A stretch of DNA of 16,844 nt from Hemicentrotus pulcherrimus (lineage: Eukaryota; Echinodermata; Echinoidea; Camarodonta; Strongylocentrotidae), in assembly GCA_003118195.1 (NCBI GenBank), contig BEXV01005225.1:2049-18892 (forward strand), read 5' to 3'. Each line of letters opens with the position of its first letter. The stretch's first letter is position 1. This document shows positions 1-11,800 of this stretch, in pieces. The translations under genes and the position numbers were made by a program. Under the pieces are notes generated by a model, which was not told the origin of the DNA, ran no database searches, and was given only the letters and a program-made list of their open reading frames with translations.

Positions 1-11
1 CGTTATCATTA

Positions 12-91
12 GGAAAAGGGGCACATGTGAAATTAAAAGGTGTACACTGCTTATTTGAAAGGAAAAGAGGCACATGTGAAAATAAGAGGTG
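12..91. repeat. direct repeat, 49-base period, with CACATGTG
   Basis: Copies at 12-42 and 61-91 (about 31 bases each) share GGAAAAGRGGCACATGTGAAA. A weaker third match starts near 94. The array may extend past the left edge of the window. Confidence 0.75.
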
Positions 92-877
92 CGCTTATCA
101 GTTAAAAAGTGGTAGTAGTGCAAGGCACTGCATCCCAGGTCAGAAGCCATTAGAGAATGGACTGGTCTCAGGCGGGTGCATCTTCCTAAGACGATGCAGG
201 GTTCTCTAAGACCATGGTGAGACACTGACATGCCAATACCGTTTTGTCGAAAACACAATACATGAACAGTTTTGTGTGTGCGAATTTTTGCCAATTCCAT
301 GACTACCAGCATTCATTTAATCTCTCTATCTCTTTCTCATTTGTTCTTTGTTTCTCTATGCTACAAAATATCACATTTGATTTACATGACTCAGTCTGTA
401 ATACATCATGAATACACAGATACTCAATTTCAAATCATTCATTTTACCTCCACACAATAATTAAAAAAAACTCTTTTGTTGAAACTATTTTGGTCAATTA
501 CTACTATTTATTCAATATTCAACTTGATATAGAAATATATATTTTTTTACTTTAAAAATATATTATTGTCATTACTATTCACAACCATACAAGTTCATCT
601 TTTACATACAAAAGTTAAATACTGATGGAATGGAAAAGTTCAATTTTATTTTGGACAGTGCGACTTACTTCGCTCTACACGTTTATCTGACAAAATCAAT
701 TTTATCTATTACTATGCTAGAATCTATCTTGTAATAATCGATATAAACAATAGAAATAGCCAAGTGTATCACACAAAAATGACATTTGAGGATTTCATTT
801 GTCATTTCATTTTTAAAGTTATTTCATAAAAAACATATCATCCACTACTTGAACCAGTTGGTTTTCCTTTCAATCTC

Positions 878-952
878 AAACTATTTTTAATTAACAATTG
901 ATCTAGTAAACTCTTCCGAGGCACAGAATCAATTGTTAATTGAAATATAGTT
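878..952. repeat. inverted repeat, about 24-bp arms, 25-base loop
   Basis: Arms 878-902 and 928-952 pair around ATCAATTGTTAATT with one mismatch and one indel. The loop (903-927) is GC-richer than the arms. It lies 77-151 bases past the SFI1 stop codon on the sense strand, so it would be a hairpin in a longer 3' UTR, or the ends of a small MITE. Confidence 0.8.
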
Positions 953-995
953 CAACCTCGATCCCTGATTGAAAAGCTCTATTAAAGAGGACAGA

Positions 996-1001
996 TTTAT
1001 T
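996..1001 (-). promoter_or_regulatory. candidate poly(A) signal AATAAA
   Basis: AATAAA on the minus strand, 28 bases after the stop codon. This would give an unusually short 3' UTR. Further AATAAA copies lie at 645-650 and 507-512, so the true cleavage site is open. Confidence 0.35.
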
Positions 1002-1028
1002 AAGTATGAATGTACATTCCATCTCTAT

Positions 1029-1136
1029 TTATACTGTGGCTTGTTGAGTAAGGTGAGTTATTTGCGAGAGGATTTTCTTGATGTGAGGTTTCCTCTGATT
1101 TAGCTGGGATGACAGTAAGACCATCTCCTCTTGAAC
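1029..1136 (-). CDS. SFI1: SFI1 exon 23: C-terminus and stop codon
   Basis: Acceptor actatttcacag, phase 0, 35 codons plus TAA at 1029-1031. It encodes VQEEMVLLSSQLNQRKPHIK and a short helical tail (…ILSQITHLTQQATV). Length and pattern match the end of vertebrate SFI1 (…LLAEELQAQRQPI…) as I recall it, which supports a natural C-terminus. Confidence 0.92.
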   Translation of the reverse strand, partial: VQEEMVLLSSQLNQRKPHIKKILSQITHLTQQATV

Positions 1137-4100
1137 CTGTGAAATAGTGATTGATAGTGAGACAGAGTGAGAAAGAGATACAGAGGGATAGAGAGAGAAG
1201 GAAGAAAGAAGGGAGGAAGTGAAGGAGGAAGGAAAAGAGTAAGCAAGGGAGTGAGATGAGGGAAGTAAGGAAGAAAACAAGGGAAGGAACAATGGGGGGG
1301 GGTGAAAATGGGAGAGGAGAGAGATGAAAAGAGAGACTCAAAAAAGAAGAAAAAAACAAAAACAAAACAGGCATATTGTGAAAGACAGATAAAGAGTGAG
1401 AAAGAAAGAGAGAACAAAAATGCATTGAAACATAGCATGAAATTTAAGTCAATGATAAGGCTGGAGTACTGGTACTACACTTTATCTGAAATGTTACCAT
1501 GTACATGTATATGTACATGTACATTTATATCTCAGTTAAAGCTAACAGCTGTAGATACTTTACCAGTGTGACCCCGAAATGACATCAAACAAATGATCTG
1601 TGATGAAGCGCAGTAATCTATTTATTTCATAAAATTATTCCACGCTATATATCACTTTCTCCAACAAATGCATTCCATATAAAACTCGTAACATGCCTAA
1701 ATCTACCCAAAATGGACACAACCATTTTTTGAATCTTTTCTTCTAAAGATATTCTTTATACAAATGTGTTGCGATGCCAATTAAAAGAAGAAAAGCGAAT
1801 CTCAATAATATTCCAGAATATTTGACAACCCCCGGCAGCACCAGAAACAGGCATGGCACATTTCCAAGGCGGGCCTAGTTTGTAACGAGACTAACCTGTG
1901 TCAGTTCATCCCCGATAAGCAACGCTGCACTGTCCTCCGTTGACGAAGGTAGGTTCAGCTCCTTCACCCAACCTTGCAGCTCAGCCTCCTGGCTCTTTAA
2001 CCTCCTGTAACATGTTACAACAAATGTATTTTAATCCTACTTGTCAGTGGTATGGCTACACGGATAAAAGGAAAATGCTAAATTTAAACTGAATTTACTA
2101 AGTGAAATCCAAGGATACGATATCTCTACTTGATTGGTTAGTCTATCCTGACCACTAAGAAAGTATGAATGCGCTTGCCAGTAAGCAGCCAGGGAACCTC
2201 AAAATATACCTGGCAAACACTTAATTGAGTTTGTTTTGTATATCTCAGTACCCTTGGAGCGTATTCTTCAAACTCAAAATAACCCTGGCAAACACTTAAT
2301 TGAGTTTGTTTTTTATATATCTTGGTAGCCTTGGAGCATATTCTTCAAGCTCAAAATAACCCTAGCAAACACTTAATCGAGTTTGGTACCCTTGGAGGGT
2401 ATTCTACAACCTCAAAATAACCGTGGCAAACACTTGAGTTTGTTTGTCATATCTTGGTACTCTTGGTGGGTATTCTTCAACCTCAAAATAACCCTGGCTA
2501 ACACTTACTTGAGTTTGTTTTTCATATCTTGGTACCCTTGGAGGGTATTCCTCAACCTCAAAATAACCGTGGCAAACACTTACTTGAGTTTGTTTTTCAT
2601 ATCTTGGTACCCTTGGAGGGTATTCTTCAACCTCTGTATCTCGGCGTAGAGAACCTCTGGGGACTCTGTTCTGCTCTTGTCCTGTCCTACCTGACCTTCA
2701 TCACCAAACCGCTGGGTCTTCTCAACATTAAATGGAAGGTGTGATGCGTTGCTAGGCGACATGATTGCTTTGTCAGATGATGGTTTTCTTGCACATTTGA
2801 CTAGGTAATATAATTAGAAAAGTGCATCTGAATTAGCTTTTCATTCGCTGAAGTGTCAGTGAACAAATTATACGCTTGAATACTGAGATTCTGAGAAATA
2901 GAGAGACAGAGGGAGAGAGAGAGAGAGAGATGGAGACAAAGTGAAGCAGATACTGTGAAATAAAAAGACAGAGGCAGAGGGAGGAATACAGAGAACAGAG
3001 AGAAGGTAGGAAAACAAAGAAAAGGTCATGATTCACCTTGAGATGTCTTAGATGTGTTAGGGAGGCCTGATGAGAAAGCAGATGGTGGGATAAGTACAGG
3101 AGGCTTTATATCTATTCTGGGCACACTGTCTCCACACTCAGCCAGTCCACCAACACTCGTGCTGCCTCCAGTCCTAGGTAGTCTATTCTCACCCAAAGTG
3201 CTGAAAGCAAACTCTGCAGCTATTTTCTTTTGATTTCCACCTTCATCACTATTAGAATGTTTCCCTGATTTTAAGTCAGTAGTACGCTGTGTAGAGGACT
3301 GTCCCTCAAATCCTGATGATCTGGTCTTCCCTACAGTGTCTAGTGGCACACTCTCATGAAAGGATTCTACTGTTCTGGTTGGCTTACTCATATCTGAGGG
3401 AACATTCCATGTGCTATTTAGGGGTGTTTCATTACTTGATGATGATGATGAGAGGGATGGTGGTATTCTTACTTTCTCTAGAGGGGTACTGACATGTTCT
3501 TCTTCACAATTATTTCTGTAAAACAAAACGAGGGAAATCAATAAAATACAAGTTTCAAAATGACAAAATATTACTTATCTGAATCAATCCATGTCACATG
3601 TAGAGTTCAATAAAAAACAACAAAATAAAAATCTCAGTTGATCATCAGCATTTAATAGAGAGGATTGTTCATATATCTTTTTTAAGATCAGTCTTTTGTA
3701 TCGGTATTAAATCATTGATATGATATGTAAATATATTCATGAAAGCAAATCCATAAAAGCTGTAATAAAAATGAAAATCAAAAGCACCAAAAAAATGCAT
3801 GTGATTCTTTCTCTCAAATAAAACCCATACAGTTTTATCTTTGGGCGATCAGTGGAGAAACAACTTGATCTTCTTACAGTTTCACTTGAAGCTTTGACTG
3901 TGACCATAGGCCTTCTCTCTGGAGCGAATCTCTCAGGAAGTCTGGTCTTCTGGGCTGAGGGCGCATCTTACCAGTCATAGTTCTGACAGTGTGGAAAAAG
4001 ATCAAACTGTCATTAGGAGCAGAACCTATTCACGCTCTTTCTACAGTAGGTTCCTATAGGTTTCCATACAAATGCATAGAAGGCACAAAGTGGATGAAAT

Positions 4101-7100
4101 ATAAGTTTCAGAAATGATGAAGCATTATTTATCTTCAGTATACTTATTTTACTGTCTATGATCTCTTTCGCATTCGTCTTACACAACAAGTGCCATGTTA
4201 GCTGGTGGTGTTTTTAATGTTTTTCTTTTTCTAGAGGCTTAGGGGACAATTAGAGTCCTAAAAAATGTATCATATACCATGTGTATGCAGTAGACTGAAG
4301 GAAATGAGAAGAAGAAAAAAATCCTCTCCATACAAAATGGACTCTAAATCTTACTTGGAAGTCACAGAAAATGCCCTCTCCTCTACATCTAGCTCCAGCA
4401 TCCTTTCATCCACAGAGCTACTCATGACTGGCAGACCCCTCGATCCCAATGGCTCCAGGAGCATGCTTGACCTTTGGGTGGTGAGTGGCAGAGTGACCTC
4501 TGACCCTTGACCTCTTGTAGGATGCTCATCCTCAAATCTGACCTTTCTCTGGGTCAGGCTGCGGTGTCGCTTCTTTCCTCTGTTAGCGATGGTCTTCTGC
4601 CTCCAGTGAGAAGCACAGCGTTGAACCACTCGGTAGGACTCCAAGGATGTCTGTAGTAAATCAGTGACATATAGTCAACATTAAGCTGAACCCTAATCAC
4701 TTTAACTTATAAAGGAGAAACTTAAAGCTAACATATCTACAAAAATATATAACAACTGGAACATGATTCCTTGTATGTTGAAAGCAATCTGTATGCCAAT
4801 CATTCCAAAAGAGTCTATTGCATTTTTTTATTTTATTTTTACGATGACAAGAATAAAGAAATGACATTCTTTGCATATTTAAATTAAGCTAGGCAATATG
4901 CTAGGAATTATACATGAAGTCTTCTATTTTGTTTAAATCCCGTATGTCTTCAATTGCCCATAAATAAATGTACAGATAGCTTCATAGTATCCTTAGGATC
5001 AACAATCTTAAACTCTGGAATAAGTATTTCATATTCCTTTTTGAAATAGCAAATGGATGTAAAACATTTTCCAAATATCAACTCTGAATTATTGGTAAAA
5101 GATTACAAAGGAAAAAACAAAAATTAGAGAGAGAATCCAGCAAAATGTCTACCTGAGCATGATGCATAGCAGCAACTGCAGCTCGTCTCTCCCCTAGGCT
5201 ACCAGACACTATCAGCCACTGTCTAACTGCCTCTCTCAGCAGTTCCACCCTCCTTGACTCCAGGGCCTGGGTAATGCGGTCCTTCTTCCTCTGACGCTCC
5301 TTCACGTAGCCGATCCAGGCATGGAGGGTACGCTGCTGGAGTCTCATGCTCCATAACCAAAGCGCCATCACTGTCTTGCCATTCTCTTCATGGGCTTCAC
5401 CAAGCTGCAGCCAAGAAAATAAAACAAAAAAATTGTATTGCTTGATTTAACCGAGAGGGGAAAAAGGGAATCTAAGAAAAGCTGGGCTTGTTGAGCAAGA
5501 TTCCCAGTATAAATTAAGTACTAGACCATCAATATTGCTGCTGCAGTCGCATGCTCCCTAACCACAGAGCAATCACTTTCTTGCCCTTCTCTACCTGGGC
5601 TTCGCTAAGCTGCAGCCACGAGAAAGGTCGTGAGGACGTTTGGATGGGTACTTATAAGAAAAAGAAACTAAATTAATACCATTAAACAAAATATTTTTAT
5701 GTAGGTTGAACGGTTCATCTGATCATAGAAATGTCATCACTGTTCATCTAGCATGTGAATATATTTGGTCAGTTTGTGCAGCTCACATTCATTCCTGCAA
5801 GTTAGTCCATCATACATTATTTCTAAACAAAGAAGTCCACCCCCCCCCCCTCTCCATAACAACACACCCACATTGCTTTCAATTAAACAGAGTACCTATA
5901 TACAGGTACATTATGGCACTGAAAAGAACCTTGATTCTCCATTGTTAAGTTCATTAAGTAATGACAGTCAAACCTGTCTATAAAGGCCACTTAAGGAAAC
6001 AAAACAAGTGGCCACTCATGGAAAAAAAAAAGTGGCCATTGTACACAGGTGGGCTGTCTAGACAGATTCTACAACACACATTTCTTTCTAGCAGAGACAA
6101 GACACATGGCCACTATAGAGAGGTGGCCTTGATAGAGAGGTGACCACGAAGAAAGGTTTTAACTGCTTTGTATAGGAACTGTACAAATCACTGCATGACT
6201 TACCTGACGTTTCCATCTGCTGAAAAACTTTGCTTGCATCCTGATCTTATTTAACCACAAAGCCTGCCTAGCCATGAGCTGCAAAGTGAAAGGGAAAGTG
6301 ATTTTACATTTACAGTGAACCAAAATGTACAATTTCATTACATGTTACATTACATTACTTTAAATAAGAGCAGCTGATATAGATGCAATTGATTAATACA
6401 TCAAGCAGTTATGAACAAAACACAACAAAAATATAAAATAAAATAACAAAAACACAATATTGCAACAGAAAAAAAAACTAACAAACAAGCATGAGTAATT
6501 AGAGCGTGGAAGCTGTTGAATGTAATTTCAGATCTGGAATTCAACATACTAATGAATGGTATGATATTTTAGGGCAAATATCATTATTCAATAAAAACTT
6601 TATAGACTTGTCAAACAAACAGTAGCTGCTTTTGTTAATGTAATCACTCATCAATAGGTCCCCAGAAAAAAACATCCATAAATTTGAATATGTTAGTAAA
6701 CCGGTCTATTGAGCTCTAATGGGAAACTTACAGCTTTCTTGATGCAGAGCAGCCTGTATGCTTTCCATTGCTGGAAGCATCTCTGTCTAAGTTTCTCACA
6801 GTGGAAGGCATCTGCTTTCATCTCTCTCCTCCTCTCCTCTGCTTCTGTTCTAGCACAATGCTTCCATGCTAAGAACGCTCTCTTTAATTTCCCTGTACAT
6901 AATAAACAAAATCATCCTCATCATCATCATCATCATCATTGTTGTCATCGTCGTCATCATCATCTTCATCATCTTTTTAACATCTGTTTCTCACACGGTG
7001 TGGGTTACGATGATCCATAAAAACATGACTGCATATTTCCTTTAGTATCACACAAATTTGTTGAAATTGTCTGACTCCTCAATCACATTTGTTTTATTTC

Positions 7101-8800
7101 AAAATTCAATGAGATCAATGATGAAAAATGATTGTGCTGTATGAGAGAGAGATACCCATAACTGATTTGAATAAATAAGAGAATCTGCCCCCAAATGTGC
7201 ATGGATAATTGAAATCTCCAAATACTAAATGCTGCATTTCAATTTTTGGCAGAAATNTTTTTTTCTTCACAACATTGCAATAACCACAATTTTACCTCTG
7301 CTTAGTTGAACTTGTAGTTGTTCTAACCTCCAGGCTTTCACAGCAGTATTAGCAGCATGCTGCTGAGCATTGGTGTGCCAAGCTGCTATAATCTGCAAAT
7401 ATGAAAGAAAGAAAAAACCTACACTGAGTTCACAAGTACAAATAAGAAAATGTATTTAACGTTCCATAAAAACATGGTCTGGTATTTGTAAGAACATTGT
7501 ACATGTAAATGGGTTAGGAGCCCGACATAGACAGGTGAGAACAAAGAAAGGGATTAAGCATGAAAGTCCATGCCAAAAAAAAAATGTTATAAAAGTATCA
7601 AATGAAATTGTCAACGATATCTTTATGTTTAAATATACTCATTACAAAGGAAGATCATGAACTTCTTAAAAATAATCATGTTTATCACATGAATAATCAT
7701 GTTTATCACATGAATAATCATGTTTATCACATGAATAATCATTTATACCACATGAATGAGTATCATGACTACTTTAAACATGTCTGGATTTCTGAAGGGA
7801 AAAACAAAATTTATAGAAAGAAAAAAAAAGTTGTAGAGCATAAAAAGAAAAGATTAAAGAAAGAAAGAAAGAAAAAAGTTGTAGAGCATAAAAAGAAAAG
7901 ATTATTGAGCTGGTAAAATGTGGAAAAAACAACAATTTATCATTTTCAAGATTTAAAAAGCTAATTAGTTTTCTTGTACATGTACATACTGCAAATTAGA
8001 AACATTCAGATAACATGTCCTGAACAATCCTAGAGCTCTTTTCTCAGAATGATCTTTCAAAGTAACTACCACACAAACCTTGCTGAGAATCCTGGTATTC
8101 CAGTGACAGACTGCTACCCTCTCCAATGATCTCTCCTCTTTGGCTGTCTCTACACTACCCTTCCAGTCAGAAAATGCGTGCCTGCATTGCAAAACATGAG
8201 AGAGAAAAAATAATATTTTTGAGGCTACACATCATGCAGTCATATTAACATATTAAAATACATGATGATAATCTTTGATGAACCAAGAGTTAAAAATATA
8301 TACTCCATATATTATCAATATACTCTGCTGCGCTGTGATGAAAACAAAACTCCTAATAGTACTACTTTACAGACACACATTAAAAAGGGGTGATATTTTT
8401 ACATAATTACAATCCTCCAGGTACAAAAGACGAGCAGAAAATCAATAATTTCTTTTACACTTGTTAAAACTCTACGTCAACAATACAATATTTTACATAT
8501 AAATGTGCATGTTAATTGAACATAATAATGAATGAAATCGGCCTACATTACAAGCAATAAGTGTTCATGAGTATACATGAATGATAAAATGGTAAGCTAA
8601 GTCACTAATTAATCAATACTTCTATCGCTTAGAGACTTTGGTGGAAAGCTCTTTATTTGCACCGTTTATTTATATCATTATTGTTATTTTTATCTTTATC
8701 ATTATCTTTATTAATGTCATTTCTATTATCATTATTGTTATTGTAATTGTTGTTGTTGCTATTAACATCATTTTCATCATTATTATTATCATCATCACTG

Positions 8801-8855
<55 letters not shown>

Positions 8856-11800
8856 TATACTTTCTATTAAAAGATCGGCGGAAGATACAAACAACATTTC
8901 ATTCCATTACCTGAGCCTTAACAGATTAACAGCTGCCTCCTTGGCTGCTACATCTTGATAGACACCATGCATCTGCTGACAGTGTTGCTGTAACAGAGGG
9001 GAAATGCAATACAGTATGAGATCCATATGCAATACCAGTAGGTAATGATAATAATACTTTTGGTTTATATAGTGCCTTTCTAATCAAGTTACTGATCAAA
9101 TAGCTGTAGAGTGTTTCACCCTATATAATAGCTGTCAATCCATTGAAGAAAAAAAACATTTGCAGGGAGAAGAAATGTGCACCATGCAGGTATTCATAGA
9201 TTCCATGTAAAATAAACATGAATTTTCACTGATACAGTATCATAGTATTGAATTTGATTCAAGAACTTGATATTTGTATTCAATACAAATTCAATTCAAT
9301 TTCCAACTGTGGAATAACCTAACCATATTTCTTTGCCACCAGCAATCTCTCAATACCATCAAAACATATCTCAAAACTCACCTCGGCTGTTAATAACATA
9401 ACTGTAAAGCGCATTTGAAAATATGTTCATATGGAAAATGTGCTATACAAATACATCATTATCATTATTATTATTATTATCATTATAATTCAAATTAAAC
9501 AAATTACTAAAGGTTTTGTGTGAGATAAACAAGTGGGAGTTCATGAACATGTAGCAGCTACATGTAATGGTAACAATCATTGCATCATAATCATATGAGA
9601 CCCCAAACATACAGTAGTATTAATATTCAAAACAAACTCGTTCCGATGCTTCAAACTAGATGACCAGTACTGACATATTATGTAACCCTTGTAATCTATT
9701 ATCGGTATATGAAAATTAATACACCTTTATGATCCAGGAGACTACACTGTATGTGCGACCCCATGACCCTTTGTGATCCCTATGTGCGACCCCCATGAGC
9801 CTTTGTGATCTCTATGGCCATCTAATATTAAGAACCAATGTTCACTTTGACTCTTTCTGATGCAAATGACCCTGTGTGACTACGAGAAACATGTGATACC
9901 ATGGCCCTTTTTGACCCTGGGCTAGTTCAAATCTTGATCCTCACCTTCCATGCAGTAAAGACCCTTCTCATCTGTTTTCTGTGATGATAGAGGTCAGCTC
10001 TGCTCTTCTTTAATGCCTTGCATCTACGATGTAAAACATACTGATGGAGAAAAGGAAGAAAAAAAAGGGAGAAAAGGAAAAAAAAGGGGGGAAAAGGTAT
10101 ACATTTTACAGAGAATAGGTGTACTTAACTATGCATTCAAAGCCACAAACAATATGTAAGAAACTAAAATAAAGCAAGAAATCATTAATTTCAAATTGGA
10201 AATATAATGATTTATTTTTAATGGAAACTGAATATCTACAGTTGGTCATAATAACTTCATGAAGATCAGTAGGGATCATTTTACATATTTAAACTAACAA
10301 CTGCACCATCAATAGGATTTGACTAGTTCACACTGAGAAAAACTAATCTTATTCTTTTGTAAGTGGCACATATTGTAAAGATAGAATTCACTCTGTATGT
10401 GATGCATTATGTATGACCTTAAGCTACTATTGAACCAAAAACTAAACAAGATTTTTTTTAATACCTCTCTCCATTTGTCCCATGTCTTTCTTGCTCTTTG
10501 AGTATAGTCATGCTGAGCAGCTATCCTCTCATATTCACTCCTAAAAATGCAACAAGAACAACAAAATTTAAGCAATTTAAAATCTATTTATAAATGGGGA
10601 AATTTCATAAAGAAAACACTGTATGAAATAACAACATCATCAATGTGTAACAAAAGAGATGATTAATTGTTATATATCGTAGAAAAAAAAAGTCATATAA
10701 AAATATCATGAAAGTACTGGTAATTAAATTTTGGAGAAAAGTGCTTGGTTCTGTAAAGTTCTCATACTATTACATTCTCACACAAGAAGATCATAATTTT
10801 TAATTGAGTCTTCAAACTGCGAAATCCTTGTTCTTATATGAAAATTTGTTTTGTTACACAACATTCAATAAGACACAATAAATTTGTGTCTCGTTTTTTT
10901 TTGCACAAAATACCACACAGCAATATGATGTTTTCCTACAGGGATTTGTTGTGTTACAGAAATCATCACAGCATCATCAGGTACAGGTACTAACAGAATT
11001 CTGATGTAGCAGTACACATCATATTTCTTGACTTTATAAACATACATGGTACAGAAATTGACTTATCTAAAATAACATCATACCTCTGTCTGGCTTCTCC
11101 AGTGAATTCAATCCATCTGCCGAGAGCTTTAGTACACATGGATATGTGATGATGGCGCATGGTACAATACTACACAGAACAGATAACATACAGCATGATG
11201 TGATAACATCTTTAAATATGACCATGGGGAATACAGATTTTCCTACTTAAAAATCTCTGAAAAACAAAGCCTATAATTTTGCATAGGTCTACATTTATAA
11301 GGAAATATAAGCATTGTAATATTACACTTCATGGTAAAACATCAATTAAAAAAAAACAGAAGTATACTGAGGTGGATACAGGTGCTCCTGTTTAGACTAG
11401 GACCATGTGAAAGGAAATTTATTTTTCTCTCATTTCTGTAGCTCTTGTCTCATCTTTATGAAGTGGATTTCAAATGAGTATTATGATAGAGGTCGTCTTC
11501 ATCTCACAATTACACTGGAATATGATGTATTTCATTGTTATGATGAATACCATTACTGTGCAGGACCTTTGACAGAAGTATTTGCTACAGTACTTTACAA
11601 GGTAGGAGCTAAGCATTTATGGGTAAAGTGATAAGTAGTGCATGGATTCATACCATCTTTTCTGATTCCTTCAGCTTAGACCTTGTTCTCTCCCTCCACT
11701 CTGTGAAGAACCTCTTACCCAGTATGCTCTCATGGTGCAGGAAAGCCTGTAGAGCCAAGTCAATTAAACAATAACATGTAAATTTAAAAAAGTATAGGTC

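Larger units (their letters stand above)
1..1028. other. 3' flank of SFI1, no gene recognised
   Basis: AT-rich sequence holding the direct repeat at 12-91, the inverted repeat at 878-952 and candidate poly(A) signals. Short open frames on the plus strand (27-209, 272-460) show no known motif or splice context and look incidental. Confidence 0.6.

Noticed and set aside
1000..1438. Long overlapping minus-strand open frames rich in Leu, Ser and Phe
   Set aside because: They are translations of the polypyrimidine tract in intron 22; only 1029-1136 is coding, as the last SFI1 exon.
2383..2744. Plus-strand open frames with a repeated SWYPWRVFFNL-type unit
   Set aside because: The 75-bp minisatellite is a multiple of three and keeps frames open; the strand is antisense to SFI1.
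7671..7755. CRISPR-like array
   Set aside because: Units are contiguous with no unique spacers, in a eukaryotic intron.
7602..7916. Plus-strand open frame with NNHVYHM repeats and a Lys-rich end
   Set aside because: It arises from the 21-bp tandem repeat and the A-rich duplication in intron 13.
8638..8958. Plus-strand poly-Ile and minus-strand poly-Met open frames
   Set aside because: By-products of the triplet microsatellite; no other coding signal.
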